Shown here: piece by piece, positions 1 through 9,350 of the stretch
Layout of the letters: each line of letters begins with the position of its first letter
How positions within the stretch are numbered: position 1 is the first letter of the stretch
DNA from: Myxococcaceae bacterium
Lineage (GTDB): Bacteria; Myxococcota; Myxococcia; Myxococcales; Myxococcaceae
Direction of reading: 5' to 3'
Length of the DNA stretch: 64,000 nucleotides
NCBI GenBank assembly: GCA_016793095.1
Contig: JAEUJQ010000006.1
Coordinates: forward strand, 1-64,000
Position numbers and translations under genes: made by a program
The notes under the pieces: generated by a model
What the model saw: only the letters and a program-made list of their open reading frames with translations
The model's database searches: none
Told to the model about the DNA's origin: nothing

Positions 1-326
1 GCGAACCAGCCCTTGACAAGCCGGTTATCTGCCGCGAGCGAGTCCCGATGTTCAAGCCAGGGTCCTCATGCCGCACTCAAGTGATCGATCTTGCTGCGTT
101 CTCGCACGCCATCGCGGTGCCAGATTGGGAACTGCACCCAATGTGGTTGGCTCGGCCCCTGTTGAACAGTGCGGTCGTGGACATGACATCCTTGAACTTC
201 TTGAGTTTGCGGCTCAGAAGTTTAATGGCGTAGGAGCTTCATCGAACCAAGACTTCCTGAGCAGAGTTCTGGTTTTGCTGGCCGAGTCGAACGCTGGACT
301 TCAAGCCGAGTTGCAATAGAGGCCCC
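1..326. other. lower-GC leading stretch, possible gene remnant
   Basis: This stretch precedes the SpoVR gene and is visibly poorer in G and C at third codon positions than everything after it. It holds overlapping short open frames and no recognisable domain. SpoVR genes commonly follow a PrkA-type kinase and a YeaH-like protein, and neither is visible here, although the window edge hides anything further upstream. The composition suggests either a small poorly conserved gene or a decayed or transferred fragment. Confidence 0.35.
68..319 (+). CDS. small hypothetical protein (83 aa), doubtful
   Basis: An ATG preceded by AGGG at a workable spacing opens an 83-codon frame that ends 7 bases before the SpoVR start. 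Its C-terminal half (from about residue 40) reads like a genuine amphipathic helical protein, with alternating Leu/Ala/Phe and charged residues, while the N-terminal half is Arg/Cys-rich and less convincing. Codon use is much less GC3-biased than in the neighbours. I do not recognise a family. It could equally be the tail of a decayed gene. Confidence 0.3.
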   Translation: MPHSSDRSCCVLARHRGARLGTAPNVVGSAPVEQCGRGHDILELLEFAAQKFNGVGASSNQDFLSRVLVLLAESNAGLQAELQ

Positions 327-1814
327 ATGCCCAAGTCACTGACGCCGCGCTTGATGGACCTGAAGAACGAGATCGAGGGCTACGCCCGCACCTTCGGCCT
401 CGACTTCTTCGAGACGGTCTTCGAGATCCTCTCGACTGAAGAGCTCAACATGGTCGCCTCCTACGGCGGCTTCCCCACCCGCTACCCGCACTGGCGCTGG
501 GGCATGGAGTACGAGCAGCTCTCGAAGTCCTCCGAGTACGGGCTGTCGAAGATCTACGAGCTCGTCATCAACAACGACCCCTGCTTCGCCTACCTGCTCG
601 AGGCCAACGCCGAGGTCGATCAGAAGCTCGTGATGGCCCACGTCTACGGCCACAACGACTTCTTCAAGAACAACTTCACCTTCAAGTTCACCAACCGGAA
701 GATGGTGGACGAGATGGCGAACCACGCCACTCGCGTCCGCCGGTGGATCGACAAGCTCGGCGTCGAGAAGATCGAGGAGTTCATCGACGTCGCGCTCTCG
801 CTCGAGAACCTGATCGACCAGCACGCGCCGCACATCAAGCGCAACCCCGACCCGAAGACGGCCGAGGCGCAGATCAACGTGCGCGCCGAGGGCTTCAAGG
901 TCGAGAAGGACTACATGCGGCCGTACGTGAACCCGGCCGACTTCCTCGAGAAGGAGCGCAAGAAGCTCGAGGAGGAGAAGAAGCAGTCGAAGAAGTTCCC
1001 CGAGCGGCCCCAGCGCGACGTCATCGCCTTCCTGCTCGAGCACGCCCCCATCGAGGACTGGGAGCGCGAGATCCTCTCCATCGTGCGCGAGGAGGCCTAC
1101 TACTTCGCGCCCCAGGCCCAGACGAAGATCATGAACGAGGGCTGGGCCAGCTACTGGCACTCCACCATCATGACGACGCGCGCCCTGCGCGATCACGAGA
1201 TCCTCGACTACGCCGACCACCACGCCGGCACCATGGCCATGCAGCAGGGCAAGCTGAACCCGTACAAGGTCGGCATCGAGCTCTTCCGCGACATCGAAGA
1301 TCGGTGGAACAAGGGCCGCTTCGGCAAGGACTGGGACGAGTGTGACGACCTGCGCGCCCGCCGCGGCTGGGACAAGAAGCTCGGCGCCGGCCGCGAGAAG
1401 ATCTTCGAGGTGCGCAAGCACTACAACGACGTCACCTTCATCGACGAGTTCCTCACACCCGAGTTCGCCATCGAGCAGAAGCTCTTCGTCTTCAACTTCA
1501 ACGACAAGAAGAACACCTGGGAGATCGCCACCCGCGAGTTCAAGAAGGTGAAGAACAAGCTGCTCCAGTCGCTCACCAACTTCGGCCAGCCCGTCATCGA
1601 CGTGGTGGACGCCAACTGGGAGAACAAGGGCGAGCTCGTGCTCTCGCACCGCCACGACGGCGTCGACCTCGACCCCGGCTACGCGAAGGAGACGCTCAAG
1701 AACCTGCAGAGCATCTGGCGGCGGCCCGTCGGCATCATCACGAAGGCCGAGGGCAAGAGCATTCTCATGCGCCACGACGGGGCCACCTTCGCCGAGAAGA
1801 AGATCGACCTCTGA
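327..1814 (+). CDS. SpoVR family protein
   Basis: This 495-residue protein has the SpoVR/YcgB signature. The N-terminal region contains the Tyr-Pro-His-Trp-Arg-Trp-Gly motif (near residue 49) and an AHVYGHNDFF block (near 107), with an ENWSYWH-like block (NEGWASYWH) near 270. Length is typical for the family. SpoVR proteins were named for a role in Bacillus spore cortex formation, and their homologues in Proteobacteria usually sit in a stress operon with the PrkA kinase and a YeaH-like protein; the biochemical function is not firmly known. In this window the expected partners are not upstream. The start ATG follows 'gaggcccc', a weak ribosome site. It is followed after 26 bases by a NUDIX gene on the same strand. 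Confidence 0.93.
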   Translation: MPKSLTPRLMDLKNEIEGYARTFGLDFFETVFEILSTEELNMVASYGGFPTRYPHWRWGMEYEQLSKSSEYGLSKIYELVINNDPCFAYLLEANAEVDQKLVMAHVYGHNDFFKNNFTFKFTNRKMVDEMANHATRVRRWIDKLGVEKIEEFIDVALSLENLIDQHAPHIKRNPDPKTAEAQINVRAEGFKVEKDYMRPYVNPADFLEKERKKLEEEKKQSKKFPERPQRDVIAFLLEHAPIEDWEREILSIVREEAYYFAPQAQTKIMNEGWASYWHSTIMTTRALRDHEILDYADHHAGTMAMQQGKLNPYKVGIELFRDIEDRWNKGRFGKDWDECDDLRARRGWDKKLGAGREKIFEVRKHYNDVTFIDEFLTPEFAIEQKLFVFNFNDKKNTWEIATREFKKVKNKLLQSLTNFGQPVIDVVDANWENKGELVLSHRHDGVDLDPGYAKETLKNLQSIWRRPVGIITKAEGKSILMRHDGATFAEKKIDL

Positions 1815-1840
1815 GCGGCGCGCGCTAGGGTGGTCGTCGC

Positions 1841-2266
1841 ATGGCCGCGTACAAGAACCCGACCCCCACGGTGGACTGCATCGTCGAGCTGCCCGGCGAG
1901 CGCATCGTGCTCATCAAGCGCAAGAACGAGCCCCTCGGCTGGGCCCTGCCCGGCGGCTTCGTCGACGAGGGCGAGCCGCTGCACTCGGCCTGCGTGCGCG
2001 AGGTGCGGGAAGAGACCGGCCTCGAGGTCGATCTCTCGGAGCAGTTCTTCACCTACTCCGACCCCACGCGCGATCCGCGCAAGCACACCATCTCGACCGT
2101 CTACATCGGCTGGGCCGAGGGCGATCCGGTTGGCACCGACGACGCCGCCGAGGCGAAGGCGTTCACCATCGACTCGCTGCCGCTCAAAGAGCTCGTCTTC
2201 GATCACGCCACCATCGTCAGCGACTACCTGACGTACAAGCGCACCGGGAAGCGCCGGCGGATCTGA
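1841..2266 (+). CDS. NUDIX hydrolase
   Basis: A 141-residue NUDIX hydrolase. The Nudix box is complete: it starts at GGFVDEGE near residue 38 and ends at REVREETGLE near residue 60, matching GX5EX7REUXEEXGU, so the Mg-binding glutamates are present. These enzymes hydrolyse nucleoside diphosphates linked to another group X. The sequence (GWALPGGFVDEGE, then a TYSDPTRDPR block) resembles the ADP-ribose/NADH pyrophosphatase-like subgroup, but the substrate cannot be set by sequence alone. It sits 26 bases after SpoVR and 3 bases before the leucine-rich-repeat gene, so it is probably co-transcribed with both. Confidence 0.9.
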   Translation: MAAYKNPTPTVDCIVELPGERIVLIKRKNEPLGWALPGGFVDEGEPLHSACVREVREETGLEVDLSEQFFTYSDPTRDPRKHTISTVYIGWAEGDPVGTDDAAEAKAFTIDSLPLKELVFDHATIVSDYLTYKRTGKRRRI

Positions 2267-2269
2267 CCC

Positions 2270-4048
2270 ATGGCCGCCGCGAAGCCTCCGAGGATCGTCG
2301 CGCTGACGTGGGACGCCGCGGGCGCGCTGGTGGTCCTGACTGGACGCGGCAAAGACACGACGTGCCTCGTGGTGCGGGAGGGGAAGACGACCGACGCCCT
2401 GCCCGCCGTGCGCGACGCCGCGTTCGTGCTCGCGCTGCCGGGCAACCGTGTGCTGACCCTGTCGCCGAAGGGCAAGGCGTTGCTCGCGGGACCACGACAG
2501 CACCGCGAGTCGGCCACCGGCTTCGCCGTCGAGTCCGCGGTGCTGTGCGGAGCGACGGCCTGGACCGGAGGGGTCGGCTGCTCCCTCGCGCGCCTCGACG
2601 AGGGCTCGGGCGAGTGGGTGCGTGACGAGGGCCTGCGCCGGGCCCTCGCGAAGGACCTCGACGACGAGGAAGAGAACAGCGTCTTCCTGCTCCTCGAGGG
2701 CCCGCGAGGCCTCATCGCCGCGGTGGACTCGGGCGACGACGGCGCGCACCTGTGCGAACACAACGGCGAGCGGTGGGTCCGCCGCGGTCGCGCCGAGACG
2801 ATCGCGCTCGCTCACGATCCCGAAGACGGCACCCTGATCGCCAGCGGCTCCGATCGCGTCATCCGCGTGGGCACCTCGGAGGTCGTCGCCGAGCTCGAGT
2901 ACGCCTCGGGGCTCGCCTGGCTCGACGGCGCCCTCTTCGTGGCCACCGGTGGCCGCGTCGCCCGCCTCGAGCACGGCGTGCCAGCCATCGTCATCACGCC
3001 CGTCCCGGGGACCGAGCCGCGCCAGCCCTTCGCCGCGGGCAAGCGGCTCGCCTTCGCGTGCGGCTCGAACGCCTTCGTGATCTCCAACCGCGGTGAGCGC
3101 GTCGCCTGCTGGCTGGGTGAAGATCCCCACGACGTCGCCGCCCTCACCGCCCGGGCGAACCAGCTCGCCGAGAAGGCCCTCAAGGGGAAGTCGCCCACGC
3201 GGTTCAAGCTGACCAACAAGAAGCTGCGCCGCTTCCCCGAGCCCCTGCTCGAGCTCGAGGGCCTCACCGCGCTCGAGCTGTCGATGAACGAGCTCGAGGC
3301 GCTGCCCGAGGCCTTCGGCCGCCTGCGCCAGCTCGAGACGCTCGACCTGCGCCACAACCACCTCACCGCCCTGCCCGACTCCATCGGCCAGCTGACGAAG
3401 CTCCGCAGCCTCGACCTCCACCTCAACACCATCTCGACGCTGCCCGGCTCGTTCTCTGCCCTCAAGGACCTCGAGCGGCTCGATCTCGGGATGAACACCT
3501 CGCTTCAGACCCTCGACGTGCGGGGGGCGCGGCCTTTGCGCGAGGTGCCGCCGTCGCTGCGGGGGCTCGAGAAGCTCAAGCGGCTGGTGCTCGCGATGAA
3601 CGAGCTGTCGAGCCTGCCGCCGTGGTTCGCCGAGCTCACAGCCCTCGAGGACCTCGACCTCAGCTCGAACCGCTTCGAGGTGTTCCCCGACGTGCTGCTC
3701 GCGTTGCCGAACCTGAGGCGCCTGTCGATCGGCTACCAGCCGTGGACGAGCGGGGTGACGCCGCTGCACCGCAAGGACGACAAGCACCACGCGCCGAGGG
3801 GCCTCGAGAAGGTGTGCCGCCTGACAGGGCTGGTCGAGCTCGCGATCGATCGGCTGGCGCTCACCGCCCTGCCCGACAAGCTGGCCGCCCTCGAGCAGCT
3901 CGAGGTCCTGCACGCCGGGTTCAACGACTTCACCAGCCTGCCGCCGGGGCTGCTCGAGCTGCCGAAGCTGAAGACGCTGACCCTCGACTACGTGCCCCTC
4001 GACGCGGCGACGAAGAAGGCGATCGCCAGGCGCTTCCCCCCGAGCTGA
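2270..4048 (+). CDS. leucine-rich repeat protein
   Basis: A 592-residue protein with two parts. Residues 1 to about 290 are a beta-rich region with short repeated strands reminiscent of a propeller (for example ALTWDAAGALVVLTG and GLAWLDGALFVATGG) but without recognisable catalytic residues. From about residue 300 to the end are at least ten leucine-rich repeats of the LxxLxLxxNxLxxLP type, the bacterial LRR class associated with protein-protein binding. There is no signal peptide, so it is probably cytoplasmic. It starts 3 bases after the NUDIX stop. No partner can be named. Confidence 0.75.
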   Translation: MAAAKPPRIVALTWDAAGALVVLTGRGKDTTCLVVREGKTTDALPAVRDAAFVLALPGNRVLTLSPKGKALLAGPRQHRESATGFAVESAVLCGATAWTGGVGCSLARLDEGSGEWVRDEGLRRALAKDLDDEEENSVFLLLEGPRGLIAAVDSGDDGAHLCEHNGERWVRRGRAETIALAHDPEDGTLIASGSDRVIRVGTSEVVAELEYASGLAWLDGALFVATGGRVARLEHGVPAIVITPVPGTEPRQPFAAGKRLAFACGSNAFVISNRGERVACWLGEDPHDVAALTARANQLAEKALKGKSPTRFKLTNKKLRRFPEPLLELEGLTALELSMNELEALPEAFGRLRQLETLDLRHNHLTALPDSIGQLTKLRSLDLHLNTISTLPGSFSALKDLERLDLGMNTSLQTLDVRGARPLREVPPSLRGLEKLKRLVLAMNELSSLPPWFAELTALEDLDLSSNRFEVFPDVLLALPNLRRLSIGYQPWTSGVTPLHRKDDKHHAPRGLEKVCRLTGLVELAIDRLALTALPDKLAALEQLEVLHAGFNDFTSLPPGLLELPKLKTLTLDYVPLDAATKKAIARRFPPS

Positions 4049-4088
4049 ATTAGCTGAGAAATGCCGCGCCGCGTCGTATGACACTCGG

Positions 4089-5726
4089 GTGACCGCTGCC
4101 GTCGATTCCCGCGCTCGCACGCTGAAGGCCCTCGCTGACGAGACGTTCGACGTCCTCGTCGTCGGCGGAGGCATCACCGGCGTCGGCATCGCGCGCGACG
4201 CAGTCCTGCGCGGCCTCAAGGTGGCGCTGGTCGAGAAGCTCGACTTCGCGTCGGGCACCTCCTCGAAGTCCACCAAGCTGATTCACGGCGGCCTGCGCTA
4301 CCTCGAGCTGGGTGAGATCGGCCTCGTCTTCGAGTCCGTCAACGAGCGCAACCGCCTCATGCGGCTGGCCCGGCACCTGGTGCGGCCGTTGCCGTTCCTC
4401 GTCGCGCACTTCAAGGGCGACCGCCGCTGGCTGGTGACGCTCGACGTGGGCCTGTGGCTCTACGAGGCGCTCTGCTTCTTCGGCGGCTACCGCAACCACA
4501 AGACGTACCGCGCGCAGAAGACGCTCGAGCTCGAGCCCACGCTGCGGCGCGAGGGGCTGACGGGCGGCATCCTCTACTACGACGCGATGACCGACGACGC
4601 GCGCCTCACCCTCGAGAACGCGCTCGACGCGAGAGATCTCGGCGCGGTGATCGCGAACCACGTGCGCGCCGGCGCGCTGCTCAAGCAGGGCGACGCGATC
4701 ACCGGCGTCACCGTCACCGACACCCTGAGCGGCGCCAGCTTCGACGTGCGCGCGAAGGTGGTGGTGAACGCCACCGGCCCCTGGAGCGACGAGGTGCGCG
4801 CGCTCGCGAACGAGGCCCCCCTGCTCAAGCCGACGAAGGGCATCCACCTGGTGGTGGACGAGCAGCGCCTGCCTGCGCGCAACGCCCTGGTGATGGCGCA
4901 CCCGAAGGACAAGCGGGTGATGTTCACGATCCCCTGGGGACTGGGGCGCACCGCCATCGGCACGACCGACACCTTCTTCGACGGCCGGCCCGACACCGTC
5001 GAGCCCACGGCCGCCGACGTGACGTACCTGCTCGACGCGGCCAACCACTACTACCCCGAGGCGAAGCTGACGCCCGACGACGTCATCAGCACCTGGTCGG
5101 GGCTGCGGCCGCTGCTGAAGCCACCCGATGCGGGCGCCGGGGCCTCGCAGGTGTCGCGCGAGCACGTGCTGGTGGAGCGGAAGGGCTTCCTCACCATCGC
5201 CGGCGGGAAGCTCACCACCTACCGCACCATGGCGGCGGAGGTCGTCGATCGCGCGGCGAAGCAGCTCGGCGTGACGAAGGCCTCGGCCACCGGCGAGCGG
5301 CCGATCCCCGGGTCGGTCGGCCTGATGGAGTCGGACGAGGCGCTCGAGGCCTTCGTGAAGAGCCTCGAGGGGCTGGCGGGCTCCGCGCAGCACGCGCACG
5401 CCTTCGTGAACATGTACGGCGCGCGCGCGAAGGCAGTGCTGGCGCGCTGCACGAACGGCGGTGCGACGCGCGTCGACGCCGAGCTGCCGTGGCTGATGGG
5501 CCAGGTGGACGAAGCCATCGACGTCGAGCTCGCGCAGACCCTCGACGACGTGCTGTCACGGCGCCTCACGCTCGTGTTGCGCGCGAGAGACCAGGGCCTG
5601 GGCGTCGCTCCAGCGATCGCAGCGCGCATGGCGGAGCGCCTGGCGTGGACCGCGGAGCGCACCGAGCGCGAGCTCTCAGCGTACCGGGCGGTGGTCGAGT
5701 CCTCTCGCGCCTGGCGCCGGGGCTGA
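4089..5726 (+). CDS. glpD: FAD-dependent glycerol-3-phosphate dehydrogenase
   Basis: A 545-residue flavoenzyme of the GlpD family that oxidises sn-glycerol 3-phosphate to dihydroxyacetone phosphate at the membrane and passes electrons to quinone. The N-terminus has the FAD dinucleotide-binding motif VGGGITGVGIARD (near residue 25), followed by the family block SSKSTKLIHGGLRYLE (near 57) and the central IPWGLGRTAIGTTDT block (near 282). The C-terminal helical DAO-C domain is present. The start is GTG; no strong ribosome site is visible. It stands apart from the preceding gene by about 40 bases and is followed by a hairpin, so it is probably the end of its transcription unit. Confidence 0.93.
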   Translation: MTAAVDSRARTLKALADETFDVLVVGGGITGVGIARDAVLRGLKVALVEKLDFASGTSSKSTKLIHGGLRYLELGEIGLVFESVNERNRLMRLARHLVRPLPFLVAHFKGDRRWLVTLDVGLWLYEALCFFGGYRNHKTYRAQKTLELEPTLRREGLTGGILYYDAMTDDARLTLENALDARDLGAVIANHVRAGALLKQGDAITGVTVTDTLSGASFDVRAKVVVNATGPWSDEVRALANEAPLLKPTKGIHLVVDEQRLPARNALVMAHPKDKRVMFTIPWGLGRTAIGTTDTFFDGRPDTVEPTAADVTYLLDAANHYYPEAKLTPDDVISTWSGLRPLLKPPDAGAGASQVSREHVLVERKGFLTIAGGKLTTYRTMAAEVVDRAAKQLGVTKASATGERPIPGSVGLMESDEALEAFVKSLEGLAGSAQHAHAFVNMYGARAKAVLARCTNGGATRVDAELPWLMGQVDEAIDVELAQTLDDVLSRRLTLVLRARDQGLGVAPAIAARMAERLAWTAERTERELSAYRAVVESSRAWRRG

Positions 5727-5793
5727 CAGTGAGTCGAGGCCTGCGCTCGACACGCTGGTGACCTTCGAGCGTCGCTTCTCCAGTCGCCGGAGC

Positions 5794-5814
5794 TGGTGCG
5801 CCCCTGGCGCACCA
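5794..5814. terminator. hairpin between convergent genes, likely bidirectional terminator
   Basis: A perfect 9-bp inverted repeat (TGGTGCGCC / GGCGCACCA) with a 3-base loop lies in the 117-base gap between glpD and the convergent Imm33-like gene. There is no T-tract, as is usual in very GC-rich genomes. It is placed to end transcription from both sides. Confidence 0.55.
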
Positions 5815-5843
5815 ACGCGCGAGCGGGCCGTCACTGTCACCGC

Positions 5844-6527
5844 TCAGGACCGCTGCGCCCGCTCGTTCCGCTTCGCGAGGAAGGACCCGGGCAACGGCTG
5901 ACGCTGCTCGCCCTCGAAGAAGACGTGGGCCGGCCCGGGCGTCACCAGCACCACCGTCCCCGGGGGCAGCGCGAGGAATGGCACCAGCGCAGGCTTGAGG
6001 GCCGACAGCGCGAGCACCGGCAGGACGAAGCGCTCGTCGTGCTGATGCTCCTCGGCGCACGACAACTGCCACCCTGACAGATCGGCCTTCGGGTCGCCCG
6101 CGTCCACCCGCGTGAGCGTCACCGCGTCGGCGTCCTGGGCGCAGCGTGCCACCAGCAGCGAGGCACGCGGCGGCGGGAAGGTGAGCGGCAGGCCGACGCT
6201 CTCGCAGATGAACTTCTGCAGCATCACCTCGCGCACGCTGCGATCGACCGCCTCGATCCACTGCTCGGTCGGCGCGGGCACCTGCTCCTCGAGCCCGAGG
6301 GTCCCGTCGGCGCGCGCGGTGAAGCGCAGCACCTGGCCACCGAGCGCAAGCGTCTGTCCCGCCGAGAAGCGGGCGCCTCTCGCGACCGACTCCTCGAGGT
6401 GGCCGAGCAGCAGGCGCTCGCTGTCGGGAACCAGCAGCCCGTCCGCGAAGGTGATGGTCACCTCCGGCTGCCCGTGAACGCGGCAGCGGCTGGTGACGAA
6501 GGTGATCGAGGCCGGCCCGTCGCTCAC
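5844..6527 (-). CDS. Imm33-like (DUF2185) domain protein
   Basis: A 227-residue soluble protein with no signal peptide or membrane segment. The C-terminal part (about residues 148-205) has a Ser-Gly-Trp motif, a Glu/His/Asp-rich loop and a conserved-looking LPPGTVVLV strand, which resembles the DUF2185/Imm33 fold found in bacterial immunity proteins. The assignment is by eye and only moderately secure. The gene starts 1 base downstream of the stop codon of the cysteine-rich lipoprotein, so the two are probably one transcript. No toxin gene is adjacent, so an immunity role is not supported by context. Confidence 0.5.
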   Translation of the reverse strand: MSDGPASITFVTSRCRVHGQPEVTITFADGLLVPDSERLLLGHLEESVARGARFSAGQTLALGGQVLRFTARADGTLGLEEQVPAPTEQWIEAVDRSVREVMLQKFICESVGLPLTFPPPRASLLVARCAQDADAVTLTRVDAGDPKADLSGWQLSCAEEHQHDERFVLPVLALSALKPALVPFLALPPGTVVLVTPGPAHVFFEGEQRQPLPGSFLAKRNERAQRS

Positions 6528-6528
6528 G

Positions 6529-8625
6529 TCACGGAGGCGGGAGCCCGCAGCCGAACCCGCCGTCCCTCGGCTGGATGTACCGGGTCCCGGGGAAGACGCA
6601 GACGTAGGACTCGATGCAGACGCTGGGGCTGCCCGGCACGCCGTCGAGGCACTCGGACTCGATGCCGGCGTCGAAGTCGTTCGGGCACTGCGTCTTCCCG
6701 GAGCCCGCAGGACACAGGCAGGTCCTGATGGGGCCGCCGTCAGGCAGCCGGCGGCTCGGATCGGCGCCGCAGCGGCCCATGGGCGCGCCCACCTGGCAGT
6801 CCATGTCGGTGGCGCAGGAGTCGGGCTGGCTGCCGCCGCGCTGCACGCGCAGGGCCTGCTCGTCGTAGTTCACCGGGCAGCCGCGGTCGGCCTTGGTGCG
6901 CGAGGTGTTGGGCGACACCGCCGAGCGATCGTTCACCGTCGCCGGCGCGCACACCGTGAGCTGGGCGCCGGACATGGGGTTCGTCAACCCGACGATGCAC
7001 TTCATCGGCAGCGGGCTGCACGAGGGCGAGAGGCTGCCGTTCGGACAGGCGTTGGCGCCGGTGAGCCACGACGGCAGGGGCTTGTTGTTGCAGTCCTGGT
7101 CGCTCATGCACGTCGAGCAGAACGGCGGCTCGGGCGCGCGGTAGCAGCCGACGTCGTTCTGCTCCGACAGCGGCGGACACGGGTCGGGCATGTTGTCGCC
7201 GTTCTTGTCCTCGCCGCAGCAGTACTCGCCGGTGCTGCAGGCGTTACCCGCGCCGCCCTGCTGCACGCACGTCTGCTTCTTGCAGATGTTCATGCCGCCC
7301 TCGAAGGTGCAGGCGAAGGGCGAGCGGCAGTCGCGGTACGGCTGGCCCGTGACCGGGTCGTCGCCCGTGCGGCAGGTGTTGTCTTCGCAGATGAACGTGC
7401 CGCGATCGCAGTAGCCGAGGTACGGATCGTCGGGGTTCGCCTTCTCGGGGCACTCCGCGTTGTCCATGCAGGCGCCGTTGGCGCGGCAGCGCTTGGCGGT
7501 GTCGCCACCCGACCGGTCCTTCTCGGCGCGGCAGGTGAGGTTCATTCCGCCGAACGGGTTCATCGACGACTGGCGGCAGTCGTTGTCCTCGTTGCAGGGC
7601 GGCTTGCAGCGGCCGGAGCCGTAGAAGATCGAGGCCGGGTCGAGGTTCTTCGAGTCCACCCAGCAGACCTCGCCGGGCTTGCAGCCGGGCTCGACCAGCT
7701 TCTTCTCGACGAAGTCCCAGCGGCACCGGGGCACGCAGATGCCGCCGCAGGAGCCAGCGCCCGCGTCTGGGTTGCTCACGGTGCAGACGGAGCCCGAGGG
7801 GCAGTTCTTGTCCTCGTTGCAGCCGACCTGCGTGCAGCTGTTCGACTGGGGCGCGCAGTAGCCGAAGCCGTCGTCGATGGTGCCGCAGGGGCACTGGCCG
7901 ACCTTCTGGTAGCGGCAGTACTTCTTGCCCGAGGTGTCGCCCATGAAGCCGGCGCACTTGCCGACGCCGATGCCGCCGGGGGGCCCGAAGATGATGCCGT
8001 CGTTGCCGCACTGATCGTCGCTCACGCACTCCTCACAGGGCTGCAGGCGGCGGCGGCAGGTGCCCTGGGCGTTGGTGGCGGCGGGCGCGTCACCCCGGTT
8101 GCAGATGCAGCCCGGGCCGCCGGAGAAGCACGGATCGTCCGAGTCGAAGGCCTCCTGGCACTCCGCGTCGTTATTGCAGCCCTGGCCGAGGCGCGTGCCG
8201 ACCAGCGCCGGCGCGCACTTGCCGCTCATGAAGTCGCAGATCGAGCCGTTCTTGTAGCGGGCGCACTCGATGTCCGTCTTGCAGCGGGGAATGCAGGCGC
8301 CCCCGTCGAGCTCGCAGATGGGCCCGCGCGAGTCCATGGCGCAGTCCGCGTCCCTCCTGCAGGGGCCGGGGCCGGCGTCCACCATCATCATCATCGGCGT
8401 CACGCAGGCCTTGTCGGTGCAGACCTGGCCGTCGCCGCAGGCCGAGCACTTCGCGCCGCTGGTGCCGCAGGCGGCCACCTCGTCACCGCCCTGGCACTTG
8501 CCGGCGGAGTCACAACACCCCGTCTTGCAGGTGTCGGGGCCACAGGGCTTCACACAGGCCGGCGTGAGCGCCGCCATGAACCCCACCAGAGCGCCAAGCA
8601 GCGCCAGTCGCATTTCAACTCGCAT
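6529..8625 (-). CDS. large cysteine-rich lipoprotein
   Basis: About 698 residues with a lipoprotein signal peptide (hydrophobic run ending in LTPAC) and then dozens of cysteines in short repeats of the type CxxDxDCxxG and CxxGxC across the whole length. This architecture is common among secreted Myxococcota proteins of unknown function, where the cysteines are expected to form disulfides. I chose the ATG at 8625, which has GAGGAAA about 7 bases upstream, over an earlier in-frame start that would put 27 charged residues before the signal peptide. No enzyme domain is visible. It is followed after one base by the Imm33-like gene. Cell location is predicted to be the outer membrane or surface. 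Confidence 0.8.
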   Translation of the reverse strand: MRVEMRLALLGALVGFMAALTPACVKPCGPDTCKTGCCDSAGKCQGGDEVAACGTSGAKCSACGDGQVCTDKACVTPMMMMVDAGPGPCRRDADCAMDSRGPICELDGGACIPRCKTDIECARYKNGSICDFMSGKCAPALVGTRLGQGCNNDAECQEAFDSDDPCFSGGPGCICNRGDAPAATNAQGTCRRRLQPCEECVSDDQCGNDGIIFGPPGGIGVGKCAGFMGDTSGKKYCRYQKVGQCPCGTIDDGFGYCAPQSNSCTQVGCNEDKNCPSGSVCTVSNPDAGAGSCGGICVPRCRWDFVEKKLVEPGCKPGEVCWVDSKNLDPASIFYGSGRCKPPCNEDNDCRQSSMNPFGGMNLTCRAEKDRSGGDTAKRCRANGACMDNAECPEKANPDDPYLGYCDRGTFICEDNTCRTGDDPVTGQPYRDCRSPFACTFEGGMNICKKQTCVQQGGAGNACSTGEYCCGEDKNGDNMPDPCPPLSEQNDVGCYRAPEPPFCSTCMSDQDCNNKPLPSWLTGANACPNGSLSPSCSPLPMKCIVGLTNPMSGAQLTVCAPATVNDRSAVSPNTSRTKADRGCPVNYDEQALRVQRGGSQPDSCATDMDCQVGAPMGRCGADPSRRLPDGGPIRTCLCPAGSGKTQCPNDFDAGIESECLDGVPGSPSVCIESYVCVFPGTRYIQPRDGGFGCGLPPP

Positions 8626-8684
8626 GAACCGTTTCCTCGAGGAACGAACGTCGGCCCGGAAAGAGACCTGAAGCCTTAGCAGCG

Positions 8685-9350
8685 TCAGGGGCCGAGGCCA
8701 ACCCACACTGCGCCGTCAGCAGTGGTTTCCTTCTTCCAGATGGGGACGTCCTGCTTGAGGCGATCGATGGCGTGCTCGCAGGCGAGGAACGCTTCCTTCC
8801 GGTGGGGCGCCGAGGCGGCGATGACGACGGCGAGCTCACCAGGCACGAGGCGGCCGACCCGGTGGACGATCGCGAGCTGCACGCCCGGCCAACGGGCACC
8901 CGCCTCGCCGGCGATGCGGGCCAGCTGCTTCTCGGCCATCGGCGGGTAGGCTTCGTACTCGAGGTGAGCGACCTCCTTGCCCTTCGAGACGGCGCGGATG
9001 GCGCCGGAGAACGTCACCACCCCGCCCTGGCCGGGGCCCGAGACGGCGTCGATGACCTCCTGCAGGACGAGCGGGCGATCGACGACGCGGAAGAGGCCGC
9101 TGCCTCCAGCGACGGGCGGAATGAGCGCGACCTCGACGCCGTCAGCGAGCAGCGTGTCGTCGGGCGCGAACTCCTGATCGACCGCGACGCGCAGGTGCCG
9201 GGAGAGGCTCGCGAGCGCCGGCGTCCGCTCCGTGAGGTGGGTGAGGAGCGCGGCGACGGTGGCGCCGTCGGGCAGCGTCACCCGCTCAGTCGTCTTCCCG
9301 GCCTTCTCACGGGCGGCAGCGAAGTAGCGGACGGTGACGGTGATGGCCAT
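8685..9350 (-). CDS. molybdopterin synthase MoaD-MoaE fusion
   Basis: A 221-residue fusion of both molybdopterin synthase subunits. Residues 1-83 are MoaD, a ubiquitin-like fold ending in the Gly-Gly (82-83) that must carry the thiocarboxylate. Residues about 84-221 are MoaE, with the active-site block PIWKKE near 205. The enzyme converts precursor Z (cyclic pyranopterin monophosphate) to molybdopterin. In the fusion the Gly-Gly is internal, so activity should require cleavage after residue 83, as has been reported for the MoaX fusion of Mycobacterium tuberculosis. No other moa genes are adjacent. Confidence 0.93.
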   Translation of the reverse strand: MAITVTVRYFAAAREKAGKTTERVTLPDGATVAALLTHLTERTPALASLSRHLRVAVDQEFAPDDTLLADGVEVALIPPVAGGSGLFRVVDRPLVLQEVIDAVSGPGQGGVVTFSGAIRAVSKGKEVAHLEYEAYPPMAEKQLARIAGEAGARWPGVQLAIVHRVGRLVPGELAVVIAASAPHRKEAFLACEHAIDRLKQDVPIWKKETTADGAVWVGLGP

